Source of the DNA: RUG14300 sp964391805
GTDB taxonomy: Bacteria > Bacillota > Clostridia > Christensenellales > CAG-1252
Direction: 5' to 3'
DNA length: 64,000 nt
Assembly (NCBI GenBank): GCA_964391805.1
Contig: CAYMNK010000001.1
Coordinates: forward strand, 124,001-188,000
The notes beneath the pieces were generated by a model. It did not search any database, was not told where the DNA came from, and worked only from the letters and a program-made list of their open reading frames with translations. The position numbers and the translations under genes are program-made. Within the stretch, counting starts at the first letter, position 1, and the number at the start of each line of letters is the position of its first letter. This document shows positions 23,813 through 32,571 of the stretch, one piece after another.

Positions 23813-26529
23813 TAATTATACTTCTCCATTATGAAGCACTCGATCTCATCGCCTTCCTTGATATCGTTAAATTTTTCGATACCTAAACCGCATTCGTAGC
23901 CTTGAAGAACCTCTTTTACGTCGTCCTTCATACGTTTCAAGGATGAAATATTAGCAGTATATATTGCAACGTCGTTTCTAAATACTCTAACTTGCGCGGT
24001 CTTATCGATCTTACCTTCGGTTACATAACAACCTGCAATGGTACCGACACCCGAAATCTTGAAAGTGTTACGAACAGATGCTCTACCGATAACAGTAGGT
24101 CTATACTTAGGAGCAAGCATACCGCTGAGCGCTTCTTGAATATCCTCGATTGCTTCGTATATAATGCTATATGTTCTAATTTGGATCTGTTGATTTTGTG
24201 CTGCGTTTTTAGCATTTGCATCCGCTCTTACGTTGAATGCAATGATGATTGCGCCACAAGTCGAGGCTAAGGTTACGTCCGATTCATTGACAGCACCTAC
24301 ACCGCTGTGAACAACGTTAACTTTAACTTCTTCATTGGATTGTTTGAGCAATTCTTGAGATAGAGCCTCCACCGAACCTTGAACGTCGCACTTAATGATA
24401 AGATTAAGTTCTTTAAGGGTTCCTTGAACCATCTTACGCATAACGTCTTCTAACGAAGATGTCTTGCCCAATCTTTCCATACGTTCCTTGATCTTACGCT
24501 CGTTAGCGATTTCCTTGGCAAGTTTTTCATCACAAACAATGATGGGATCGCCAGCATTAGGTACGTTTTCAAAGCCTAAAACAACTACCGGAATAGAAGG
24601 ACCTGCTGTCTTTAAAACTTGGTTCTTATCGTCATGCATCGATTTAACTTTACCTATGCAAGAACCTGCTACGAAAGTGTCACCGACCTTCAATGTACCG
24701 TTTTGAACCAAAATAGTAGCAACTGCACCTACAGTATTATCCATTCTCGCCTCGAGAATGGTTCCCTTTGCTTTTGCTTTAGGATTAGCTTTTAGATCAT
24801 ATAATTCGGCAAGTAATAAGATTTGGTCAAGTAAATCGTTGACGCCTTCACCGGTCTTAGCAGATACAGGTACACAAATGGTATCGCCACCGTATTGCTC
24901 GCAAATCAAATCATATTTGGTCAAGTCGTTCAATACCTTTTCGATATTAGCGCTCGTCTTATCGATTTTATTGATCGCTACTATGATAGGTACTTTTGCA
25001 TTCTTAGCATGGTTGATAGCTTCAACTGTTTGAGGTTTGATGCTATCATCGGCTGCAACAACGATAACGGCAATATCGGTTACCATAGCGCCACGGGCAC
25101 GCATTGTAGTGAATGCTTCGTGACCGGGAGTATCGATAAACGTAATCTTTTCGCCTCTCAATCTAATGGTATATGCACCAATATGTTGTGTAATACCGCC
25201 GGCCTCGCCCGCTGCGACGCTTGCATTACGAATATAGTCAAGCAAAGATGTCTTACCATGGTCAACGTGTCCCATAATAGTGATAATAGGTGCACGTTTT
25301 ACCAATGCGGTAGGATCGTCTTCTTCGTTGAATATCTCATCGAATTTTTGTTCGCTTGTTTGAGCAACCTTGAGTTCGAGAGTAATATCGAAGGTCATTG
25401 CAACAAGTTCCGCACTCGAAAAATCAACGCTGTCGTTAACGTTCTTGAATATACCGTTTTGCATCAAGACTTTAACGATTTCGATAGCAGTATGACCTAA
25501 TTTTTCCGCTAATGTTTTAATAGCGATAGGATCGCTCTCTACAACAGCGTGTGTTATCTTAATGGTTTGAGATTCTTGAACGGTCTTATTACCCTTACGT
25601 AGTTTGAATCTTCTTGCTACTTCGTCATCGCTGAGCTCACCTTCCATTTGGGCTTCACGTATCAAATTACGCTTATTGTTGGTGTTTTTCTTATCGTCAT
25701 AGGATCTGGAATCATATTTTTTACCTTGTCCCTTTCTATCTTTGGAATTTTGCTTAGGGATATAGGTTGAACCTGCTGCCAATGTAGGCGCCTTAGCGGT
25801 TTTATTTTGATTTTGATTTTGATTCTTAAATTGATCCTCAGAAGGCTTTCTTTGCGGTTTATCGTTATTAGAAATGTTCTTGTTCTTTTGAACTCTCTTT
25901 TCGGGTTGTTGAGGAACAAAAACTCTCGGCTCTACAACGTTTTGTGCTCTGTACTTATTAATATCTCTGGGCTCATCAGCGTTTGCAGGTTTAGAGTCTT
26001 TAGGTTGATTAGAAGGTTTTTGGTCCTTATTAGCCTTTTTATTTTCCTTCTTTGGCTCTTTTTTAACATCCTTCTTTTCTTCTTTTTTCTCTTGAGGTTT
26101 AGCTTCAACCTGCTTGTTTTGTACCGATGATTCCTTTTCGACTTTCGCTTCGATTATAGGCTCGGCAACAGTTGGCTGTACATCTTGTACAGGTTTAATC
26201 TCAACTTTAACTTCTTCAGCCTTTTCAACCGACTCTTTCTCTAATTCTTTTTCATTATCGAATTGGGGTGCGTCAAGAGTAACAGACTCTACTACAACCG
26301 ATTCTGCTTGAGACTCTTCGACCTTTGCTTCCTTTGCTAATTCGAGTGCCCTCTCTTGTTCCTTTTGGATTCTCTCGTCAATGAGTTGCTTCTTTTTATC
26401 TTTCACCTTCTCTAAAAGATTATTGGCATAGTCCTTTTGCCCCTTGATACTTTTAGATAGATTTTTAAACTCCTTGTCCAATTCATCCATTTTATTTATG
26501 TTTGCTACAGGACTTTCTTTACTACTCAT
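23812..26529 (-). CDS. infB: Translation initiation factor IF-2
   Basis: A 905-aa GTPase that brings initiator tRNA to the 30S subunit. The first 310 residues are a low-complexity Lys/Glu/Pro/Gln-rich linker, then an IF2N domain, and the G domain with GHVDHGKTS (G1), DTPGHE (G3) and NKID (G4), followed by the beta-barrel and C-terminal tRNA-binding domains. The ATG at 26529 has GGAGG 5 nt before it and overlaps the ylxQ stop, so it is preferred over an upstream in-frame codon at 26541. The linker is the likely reason for the shifted base composition at 25700-26500. Confidence 0.97.
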   Translation of the reverse strand: MSSKESPVANINKMDELDKEFKNLSKSIKGQKDYANNLLEKVKDKKKQLIDERIQKEQERALELAKEAKVEESQAESVVVESVTLDAPQFDNEKELEKESVEKAEEVKVEIKPVQDVQPTVAEPIIEAKVEKESSVQNKQVEAKPQEKKEEKKDVKKEPKKENKKANKDQKPSNQPKDSKPANADEPRDINKYRAQNVVEPRVFVPQQPEKRVQKNKNISNNDKPQRKPSEDQFKNQNQNQNKTAKAPTLAAGSTYIPKQNSKDRKGQGKKYDSRSYDDKKNTNNKRNLIREAQMEGELSDDEVARRFKLRKGNKTVQESQTIKITHAVVESDPIAIKTLAEKLGHTAIEIVKVLMQNGIFKNVNDSVDFSSAELVAMTFDITLELKVAQTSEQKFDEIFNEEDDPTALVKRAPIITIMGHVDHGKTSLLDYIRNASVAAGEAGGITQHIGAYTIRLRGEKITFIDTPGHEAFTTMRARGAMVTDIAVIVVAADDSIKPQTVEAINHAKNAKVPIIVAINKIDKTSANIEKVLNDLTKYDLICEQYGGDTICVPVSAKTGEGVNDLLDQILLLAELYDLKANPKAKAKGTILEARMDNTVGAVATILVQNGTLKVGDTFVAGSCIGKVKSMHDDKNQVLKTAGPSIPVVVLGFENVPNAGDPIIVCDEKLAKEIANERKIKERMERLGKTSSLEDVMRKMVQGTLKELNLIIKCDVQGSVEALSQELLKQSNEEVKVNVVHSGVGAVNESDVTLASTCGAIIIAFNVRADANAKNAAQNQQIQIRTYSIIYEAIEDIQEALSGMLAPKYRPTVIGRASVRNTFKISGVGTIAGCYVTEGKIDKTAQVRVFRNDVAIYTANISSLKRMKDDVKEVLQGYECGLGIEKFNDIKEGDEIECFIMEKYN

Positions 26530-26833
26530 TAAAACCTCCACTCAATTCGTTATAGATCGCCTTTGCTAAATTTGTTTCGCAAATGGCTACACATTTACAA
26601 TTATTCCTATTAGTTAATTCTTCGATCACCGCTGTATCTAAGAATAACAATTTTATTTGTTTACTTTTACAAGTTTCTTCAACTTGTTTAAGCGCCGTTC
26701 TATTCAAATCTTTGGAACAAACGACTACATACATTCTTTTACGGCTAACGGCTACATTATCGCCACCGTAAATTATATTTCCGGATTTGATGGCAAATCC
26801 AAAATACGATTTAACCTTATTATTGATCGGCAT
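26522..26833 (-). CDS. ylxQ: L7Ae/YlxQ-family RNA-binding protein
   Basis: A 103-aa L7Ae/L30e/Gadd45-like protein. It shows SYFGFAIKSGNIIYGGDNV and a central VVCSKDLNRTALKQVEETCKSK, the kink-turn-binding fold. It is found between ylxR and infB in most Firmicutes. It overlaps ylxR by 14 bases and infB by 8. It probably binds structured RNA; the precise target is not known. Confidence 0.92.
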   Translation of the reverse strand: MPINNKVKSYFGFAIKSGNIIYGGDNVAVSRKRMYVVVCSKDLNRTALKQVEETCKSKQIKLLFLDTAVIEELTNRNNCKCVAICETNLAKAIYNELSGGFNE

Positions 26834-27071
26834 ACTCTCTCAGTAATATCTCCAACGATTTTTTATCGACAGGCGTCTTCAATGATTTTGCCACACTATT
26901 GACTTTGATCGCTTTAGCAATGCATTCGGATGATTTACAAATGTAGCATCCCCTTCCTGCAAACTTTTTATCATTATCAACGATCGGCGCACCTTCGAAA
27001 AGCACTATCCTTATCAATTCATCTTTGTTCCGCTTGACTCTACAAGCTGAGCACATTCTTATATTGATCAT
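26820..27071 (-). CDS. ylxR: YlxR (DUF448) RNA-binding protein
   Basis: An 83-aa YlxR-family protein with the diagnostic IRMCSACRVKRNKDELIRIV start and GRGCYICKSSECIAKA motif. In other Firmicutes YlxR binds RNA and has been linked to RNase P. The start overlaps the nusA stop (TAATG). Confidence 0.93.
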   Translation of the reverse strand: MINIRMCSACRVKRNKDELIRIVLFEGAPIVDNDKKFAGRGCYICKSSECIAKAIKVNSVAKSLKTPVDKKSLEILLREYADQ

Positions 27072-28153
27072 TATTCGTCGTAATCCAATAACTCGTCGAT
27101 ATCACCGGTGTAATCGGATAAAGGCTTAATATCGATCTTCCAATCGGTCAATTTAGCTGCCAATCTTGCATTTTGACCACCTGCACCGATAGCAAGAGAG
27201 AGATTTTCGTCACGAACATAAACGATAGCACTATTGGTTGCATCCTTAACTTGAACAAGGGTTACTCTTGCAGGACTCATAGCATTAGTGATGAATGCCA
27301 AAGGATCTGAATTCCACTCTATAACGTCGATTCTTTCGTTGTTGAGTTCTCTAACAATAGCATTGATTCTGCTACCCTTAGGACCGATACAAGCACCTAC
27401 CGGGTCAATCGAGGAATCGGAAGAAGAAACTGCAATTTTGGTACGAAATCCTGCTTCACGAACTACCTTTTTAACGGTGATAAGTCCTGAACCGATTTCG
27501 GGAACTTCACGCTCGAATAAACGCTTAACGAAAGCGGGGCAAGAACGAGATACAACAACTTGGGTCATACCCTTATTATTCTCTCTTAACTTCTTGACGA
27601 ATACCTTAATAATCTTACCGAGTTGGCTATAGTCTTCACCCTTGATTTGGTCATTGATACCTAATACACCTTCCATTTGGGTTGAAACGATTTCGACATA
27701 AACGGTCGAACCCTCTACTCTACGGATGATTGCATCGAGGATTTCGCCTTCCTTATCATTCATTTCCTCTTTAACTTGCTCTTTACGTGCATCGTTGAGT
27801 TTTTGTACGATAACTTGTTTAGCTGTTTGTGCGGCAATTCTCGAGAATGACTTCGGAGTAAACTCCTCTGTGATGATATCTCCAACCTTATGTGATTTCT
27901 TCACAAGCTTAGCATCTTGTAAGGATATCTCGGAATCGCTATCTACAACCTCTTCAACTACCGTTTGATATGCGTAGAATAAAATCTTATTTTTTTCAGG
28001 TTGAAGTTTAACCATTACGGGACGGTTATCCATACCCTGCTTTTTAAAAGCGGAGCTTAAGCCTGATTCAAGACTCTTGATAAATAAATCTTGATCGAGA
28101 TGATATTGGTTTTCAAACTCTTCCAATGCTTGAAAAAATTCTTTATTAATCAT
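27071..28153 (-). CDS. nusA: Transcription termination/antitermination factor NusA
   Basis: A 360-aa NusA of the short Gram-positive type. The N-terminal RNA-polymerase-binding domain is residues 1-125, S1 about 135-200 (EGEILDAIIRRVEGSTVYVE), then KH1 (VGACIGPKGSRINAI) and KH2 (LAIGAGGQNARLAAKLT). It lacks the acidic repeats of E. coli NusA. It controls pausing, intrinsic termination and rRNA antitermination. It lies 31 bases after rimP. Confidence 0.97.
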   Translation of the reverse strand: MINKEFFQALEEFENQYHLDQDLFIKSLESGLSSAFKKQGMDNRPVMVKLQPEKNKILFYAYQTVVEEVVDSDSEISLQDAKLVKKSHKVGDIITEEFTPKSFSRIAAQTAKQVIVQKLNDARKEQVKEEMNDKEGEILDAIIRRVEGSTVYVEIVSTQMEGVLGINDQIKGEDYSQLGKIIKVFVKKLRENNKGMTQVVVSRSCPAFVKRLFEREVPEIGSGLITVKKVVREAGFRTKIAVSSSDSSIDPVGACIGPKGSRINAIVRELNNERIDVIEWNSDPLAFITNAMSPARVTLVQVKDATNSAIVYVRDENLSLAIGAGGQNARLAAKLTDWKIDIKPLSDYTGDIDELLDYDE

Positions 28154-28184
28154 AAAATTGTTCCTCCGAATGTTCGTTTGATAA

Positions 28185-28646
28185 TCAGAATTTGATTACC
28201 GGTTTAATTATAGATATATCTTTCTTATTGAAAGTAACTTCCTTATTTTTAACTGATATAGTTACTTCGTTATCGGTCCAAGCGACCAAGCAACCTTCAA
28301 TTTTCTTTTGTCCGTCGATAGCCTTATAAAACGAAATCTCTATATCTTTACCCTTATTTTTAACATAATCTCTTTCTAACTTCAAAGGTCTGTCAAGGCC
28401 GGGTGAAGAAACATTGAGTGTATAATTATCGGGTAAAAAGTCTTGTTCGTCCAATATAGGATCGATGGCTCTCGAAACAGCTTCACAGTCATCAAGGCTG
28501 ATTCCGCCTTCTTTATCGGTATCGATAATAAAGGTAAGCGCCATAGAACCGAATTGTTTGCCGAAAGTAACTTCAACCAATTCGTAACCCAATTCTTCAA
28601 TCACTTTACCGCATACTTCTGTTGCTTTATTTTTTACGTCTGCCAT
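28185..28646 (-). CDS. rimP: Ribosome maturation factor RimP
   Basis: A 153-aa two-domain factor for 30S assembly. It shows ELGYELVEVTFGKQFGSM and DDCEAVSRAIDPILDEQDFLPDNYTLNVSSPGLDRPL, then an SH3-like C-terminal domain. The start is MADVKNKATEV at 28646 with AAGGAGG 8 nt upstream; a longer frame runs through a leader hairpin and is not credible. It is the first gene of the operon that runs to efp. Confidence 0.95.
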   Translation of the reverse strand: MADVKNKATEVCGKVIEELGYELVEVTFGKQFGSMALTFIIDTDKEGGISLDDCEAVSRAIDPILDEQDFLPDNYTLNVSSPGLDRPLKLERDYVKNKGKDIEISFYKAIDGQKKIEGCLVAWTDNEVTISVKNKEVTFNKKDISIIKPVIKF

Positions 28647-28683
28647 AACGAAGCCCTCCTTTTTTGGGTGGTTATCAATTAAA

Positions 28684-28708
28684 TAGGTGAGCCAAAACGG
28701 CTCACCTA
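28684..28708. promoter_or_regulatory. Perfect hairpin in the rimP operon leader
   Basis: Ten-base perfect arms TAGGTGAGCC/GGCTCACCTA with a five-base loop lie in the 88-nt leader between the promoter and rimP. No T-run follows on the minus strand, so it is not a standard terminator. It may act in feedback control or mRNA stability. Confidence 0.65.
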
Positions 28709-28740
28709 CCAAAAGTCGATTATTTCCAACCGACACTAAT

Positions 28741-28769
28741 AATATAATACATTTTTGCAAAATATGCAA
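28741..28769 (-). promoter_or_regulatory. Promoter of rimP-nusA-infB operon
   Basis: On the minus strand TTGCAT, a 17-nt spacer and TATATT; the predicted start is near 28734. Confidence 0.72.
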
Positions 28770-28832
28770 TGGTTTTTGATAACTTTTTTTATTTTTTTAT
28801 CAAAAACTCTCAATTATCATTAAAAATGCCCG

Positions 28833-29189
28833 TTATTTTTTCAATTTATGGTCTACAGTTGCTATTAGATTGGCATCTTCATCAATACCCTCGACGATTA
28901 TATCACCGATAATTACCGATCTATCGAGCGAAACGGAATTAATTTTATCCATAACAGCAAATATTTCCGTCTTACGAATTGGTCTATCCGTCTTAACAGA
29001 TACCATTGCTCCGTCTGTTGCTCTAACCGAAGATGTAACGACACGCTTAGGACAAACGACCTCGTTACGTGCGTACATATCGCCTCTTAAACAACTATTG
29101 CCTTTTACCGAGAGGACCACACCGTCCAATAATTCAACCTCGATACTACAACCCATCGGGCACTCTATACAAGTCAATTGTTCTACCAT
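28833..29189 (-). CDS. DUF1667 protein with cysteine motif
   Basis: A 118-aa protein of the DUF1667 family, with ECPMGCSIEVEL at the N-terminus and CLRGDMYARNEVVCPKRVVTSSVR after it; the cysteines (CxxCPxGC, later C and C) probably bind an iron-sulfur cluster or metal. It is the third gene of a flavoprotein operon, overlapping the upstream gene by 7 bases. In Clostridia it accompanies the two oxidoreductases and may be a small electron-transfer subunit; that function is inferred. Confidence 0.88.
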   Translation of the reverse strand: MVEQLTCIECPMGCSIEVELLDGVVLSVKGNSCLRGDMYARNEVVCPKRVVTSSVRATDGAMVSVKTDRPIRKTEIFAVMDKINSVSLDRSVIIGDIIVEGIDEDANLIATVDHKLKK

Positions 29190-30439
29190 GCGTTCTCCTC
29201 CAATTTTATCGTTATATCTCCGTCAATATATTGTAAAAGCTTTTCGGGGATTATCAATGTTTCCATTTCACCGGGTACACATATTTGCTTTTTACGAGTC
29301 AAAATAGTTTTTCCGTCTACTGAAACAGTTATCAAGCAATGTTTATATGCTCCTCTTACTCTAAAAAACAGTTTTACACCTCCCAAAATCTTTTTATCTA
29401 TCATTTGAGGTAAAACATAACTGATTTTATCTCCGTTAATGCATTTAACGGAATCATGTTTCTCTCTACCATTTAAAACATAGTCCGCCACGCTTGCTCC
29501 GCATATTTCGGATTCTTCGGATACAAAATCTACCAAATCATGAACTTGTAATACGTTTCCCGCCGCGAATATACCGCCTACCAATGTTTCCCTTGTTTGA
29601 TATACTAAAGCACCTTTTGTCAAAGGGGATAACGGAATTTCCGCACCTTTAGTCAATTCATTTTCGGGAATTAAACCTACAGAGAATAACACGGTGTCGC
29701 AATCGAAATATATTTCCGTACCCGGAATCGGCTTTTTATCGGAATCGACTTTGCTGATAACTACTCCTGTAACCCTCTTATCTCCTTTTATTTCGGTAAT
29801 TGTATGGTTAAGATAAAGCGGAATATCAAAATCATTCAAGCACTGTTCGATATTTCTTCTGAGTCCGCTCGAATAAGGCATTATTTCGGCAACAGCCAAG
29901 ACCTTTGCACCCTCTAAAGTCATTCTTCGAGCCATAATAAGTCCTATATCGCCCGAACCTAATATAACAACTCTTTTACCGGGAAGGTAACCTTTTATAT
30001 TAACATACTTTTGTGCCGAACCTGCCGAATAGATACCTGAGGGACGCGATCCCGCGATGTTAAGAGCACCGCGACTTCTCTCTCTACATCCCATTGCAAG
30101 TATTACCGCCTTAGGTTTTAGCGTGAATACGCCGTACTCGGAATTTATGGCGGTTATGGTTTTGTCTTTATCGAGTGATAAAACGGTAGTCGATAACATT
30201 ACGTCAATTCCGCTATTTTCAACTTGTTTAATAAAACGTGACGCGTATTCGGGACCGGTTAGGCTTTCTTTAAATCTCGTCAAACCGAAACCATTATGAA
30301 TACATTGGTTCAATATACCGCCGAGCCTATCTTCCCTTTCGATTATTAATATACTTTCAAGACCTTTGTCATACGCAGATTTGGCCGAAGCTAATCCGGC
30401 CGGTCCTCCGCCTATTACTACTAAATCATAATTTTTCAT
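29183..30439 (-). CDS. FAD/NAD(P)-dependent pyridine nucleotide-disulfide-type oxidoreductase
   Basis: A 418-aa flavoprotein. The N-terminal FAD-binding Rossmann motif is VVIGGGPAGLASA, a second nucleotide motif is VVILGSGDIGLIMARR (about residue 160) and the flavin-closing FAAGNVLQVHDLVD lies near 315. The context is a conserved three-gene cluster with a GlpA-like oxidase and DUF1667, often annotated as anaerobic glycerol-3-phosphate dehydrogenase components. It may shuttle electrons between NAD(P)H and the GlpA-like subunit. No glycerol kinase or facilitator is nearby, so the substrate stays open. Confidence 0.88.
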   Translation of the reverse strand: MKNYDLVVIGGGPAGLASAKSAYDKGLESILIIEREDRLGGILNQCIHNGFGLTRFKESLTGPEYASRFIKQVENSGIDVMLSTTVLSLDKDKTITAINSEYGVFTLKPKAVILAMGCRERSRGALNIAGSRPSGIYSAGSAQKYVNIKGYLPGKRVVILGSGDIGLIMARRMTLEGAKVLAVAEIMPYSSGLRRNIEQCLNDFDIPLYLNHTITEIKGDKRVTGVVISKVDSDKKPIPGTEIYFDCDTVLFSVGLIPENELTKGAEIPLSPLTKGALVYQTRETLVGGIFAAGNVLQVHDLVDFVSEESEICGASVADYVLNGREKHDSVKCINGDKISYVLPQMIDKKILGGVKLFFRVRGAYKHCLITVSVDGKTILTRKKQICVPGEMETLIIPEKLLQYIDGDITIKLEENAW

Positions 30440-30450
30440 AATACACCTGC

Positions 30451-31878
30451 CTATTTCGTCTTGGAAACGACCAATTCGGAGCCGAAACCGCTCTTAGTTA
30501 TTTCGGTAAGGGGTAATCCTAATTCTCTTGATAGAATCTCGGCAACTTGAGGTTGACAGAAGCCACCTCCGCATCTACCCATTCCTGCTCTTGTGCGTCT
30601 TTTGATTGCGTCTACATCGGTTGCAGGCGGATTTTGTTTAATTGCGTTAATTATTTCACCTTCGGTAATTTGCTCGCACCTACAAACAATTCTACCATAC
30701 GCAGGATTCTTTGCAATTAATGCGTTTTGGTCTTTTCTCGATAGTTGTTTGAAAAGTGATTCCGGAGCTCTAATTCCACAAAAATTTTCATTAATATTGC
30801 ACGGCATTTTGTCAAGAACCATTTGAGCCACATATTCGGCAATAGCAGGAGCCGATGTAAGTCCTGGGGACTCTATACCGACAACATTGATAAGTCCATT
30901 AACAGACGAACTCTCTTCGATAATAAAGTCGCCCTTATCTGTATATGCTCTTACACCAGAGAAAGATGTAATAGTATTATAAAACGGTACATTATTACAT
31001 ATTTTATTCGCCTTAGCGACAACCGATGCTAAGCCTTCATTCGTGGTTATGGTTGAAAAATCATCTGTATTTTCCGCAGTAGGTCCCATTAAAATATTGT
31101 GATCAACGGTAGGTGTTATAAGTATACCTTTGCCCTTCGCTGTAGGAGTGCAAAAAATAGTGTGAGAGGCAAAATCTCCGCTTTCTCTATCTAATAATAT
31201 ATACTCTCCTCTTCTTCCTTTGATTTCAAAAGAATAATCACCGAATGCATTTGCCACCTTTGTAGATCCCGCACCGCTTGCATTAATAACTATTGTACCG
31301 TCGACACATTTACCGTCGGTTGAATATATACGGAATCCGCCATCCATTCTATCAACCTTATTGACTTCAAAATTAGTAATAAGCGATGCTCCATTATCCA
31401 TTGCATTACCGATGGAAGCAATTGTCAAGCAATATGGACAAATAATTCCACCGGTAGGGGCAAATAATGCACCAACCGCATCATCGGAGATATTAGGTTC
31501 TAAAACCTTAAGCTTGTCACGTGAAATGATTTCTAAGCCTTCAACTCCGTTAATCTCACCGCGAATTCTCAACTCTTCCAAGGTTGATAACTCATCATCT
31601 GAGAAAGCAACGACCAAAGATCCGCAGTTATTATACTTAACTCCGAGTTCTTCAGCATATTTTGCCATCATTTTATTCCCTTGTACGTTAAAACGAGCTT
31701 TAAGTGTTCCCGACTTTGCATCGAAACCTGCGTGCACTATGCCCGAATTTGCTTTACTTTGTCCCATACAGACATCGTTTTCTTTCTCGAGCATACATAG
31801 AGAATAGCTATACTTACTCAATTCTCTAAGAATTGCACCGCCTATTACTCCACCGCCTATTACTATAATATCATACAT
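30451..31878 (-). CDS. GlpA/LhgO-like FAD-dependent dehydrogenase with BFD-like [2Fe-2S] domain
   Basis: A 475-aa enzyme. A DAO-type FAD domain starts IIVIGGGVIGGAILREL, with KANSGIVHAGFD and a C-terminal GLINVVGIESPGLTSAPAIAEYVA closing the flavin site. Residues about 395-455 form a BFD-like [2Fe-2S] module (VCRCEQITEGEI...GMGRCGGGFCQP). It is similar to anaerobic glycerol-3-phosphate dehydrogenase subunit A and to L-2-hydroxyglutarate oxidases; sequence alone does not decide between them. It is the first gene of the operon, with its promoter at 31924-31952. Confidence 0.9.
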   Translation of the reverse strand: MYDIIVIGGGVIGGAILRELSKYSYSLCMLEKENDVCMGQSKANSGIVHAGFDAKSGTLKARFNVQGNKMMAKYAEELGVKYNNCGSLVVAFSDDELSTLEELRIRGEINGVEGLEIISRDKLKVLEPNISDDAVGALFAPTGGIICPYCLTIASIGNAMDNGASLITNFEVNKVDRMDGGFRIYSTDGKCVDGTIVINASGAGSTKVANAFGDYSFEIKGRRGEYILLDRESGDFASHTIFCTPTAKGKGILITPTVDHNILMGPTAENTDDFSTITTNEGLASVVAKANKICNNVPFYNTITSFSGVRAYTDKGDFIIEESSSVNGLINVVGIESPGLTSAPAIAEYVAQMVLDKMPCNINENFCGIRAPESLFKQLSRKDQNALIAKNPAYGRIVCRCEQITEGEIINAIKQNPPATDVDAIKRRTRAGMGRCGGGFCQPQVAEILSRELGLPLTEITKSGFGSELVVSKTK

Positions 31879-31923
31879 TTAGATAATTCTCCGCTGTATA
31901 GTTAGTTTGTATTACTACACTTC

Positions 31924-31952
31924 ATTTTATCACGATATAAATATAAAATCAA
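31924..31952 (-). promoter_or_regulatory. Promoter of GlpA-like operon
   Basis: On the minus strand TTGATT, a 17-nt spacer and TAAAAT. Confidence 0.72.
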
Positions 31953-32423
31953 GAGCAAATAGAGAATAAGATTAAAAAATGAAAACAAAAATTAATTGGT
32001 ATCTTGTGGATGAGGTTCTAAATCAAATGATGTTTTAATATTCACTTTTATAATTCGGATTAAGATACTGCAAGGTAACCCTGGCACTGATACGCAGTTC
32101 GACTACGGTCTGTCGACCTACGCTAAGTATTACATAATGGGCGCTGACGCTTTCCATGATTATGGATTTAGATTCCGATGCTACGCATCGCCCTGCGGGT
32201 TCGACTTCGGTTTTAAACCTACGCTCAGAATGACATATTTATCCATAATATTGCGGAGCAATACATCATTTACCGTAAGGCAAACATCATTCATCATTAT
32301 GCGAAGCATGACATCATTCGCTCTAGCGCTCGTCCGCAAGATACCAAATTGTTTCACAATTTGATTCGCACGATGTGCGAATTTCGACTACGTTCAGTAT
32401 GACATGATTTGGCGCTAAATCGC
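31953..32423. repeat. Intergenic gap with several dispersed-repeat blocks
   Basis: No gene was found. The gap holds at least three diverged copies of the repeat: CGCTAAGTATTACA near 32122, CGCTCAGAATGACA near 32223 and GTTCAGTATGACA near 32394. The associated blocks ATTATGCGAAGCATGACATCATTCG (about 32297) and CCGCAAGATACCAAATTG (about 32334) are also present. The densest mosaic in the window is here. Confidence 0.75.
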
Positions 32424-32492
32424 GGTGAAGTTTTTGCTTTGCAAAAGTGAAGTCACTTCGCATTGAAGTTTGTCTCAAGACAAGTGAAGTTT
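32424..32492. repeat. Short GTGAAGT/TGAAGTTT repeat array with small palindromes
   Basis: Four near-identical GTGAAGTTT-like units at about 32424, 32446, 32462 and 32483 are separated by short palindromic inserts (TTTGCTTTGCAAAA, TTGTCTCAAGACAA). Spacing is irregular (22, 16, 21), so this is not a CRISPR array. Confidence 0.65.
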
Positions 32493-32512
32493 TATTATGT
32501 AACATTATGTAT

Positions 32513-32553
32513 AAAAAACTATCGAATCGAATTACGAAACGATAGTCTTTTTC
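32513..32553. terminator. Bidirectional terminator after Cthe_2159-like gene
   Basis: The stem ACTATCG/CGATAGT has A-run and T-run flanks. It ends the gene that stops at 32572. Confidence 0.8.
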
Positions 32554-32571
32554 TTGAGTTATTTATTGTAA

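Noticed and set aside
28647..28769. Longer RimP start at 28769
   Set aside because: It would translate the promoter and the leader hairpin; MADVKNK with AAGGAGG is the credible start.
32424..32492. CRISPR array
   Set aside because: Units are about 9 bases with irregular, palindromic spacers and no cas genes anywhere in the window.
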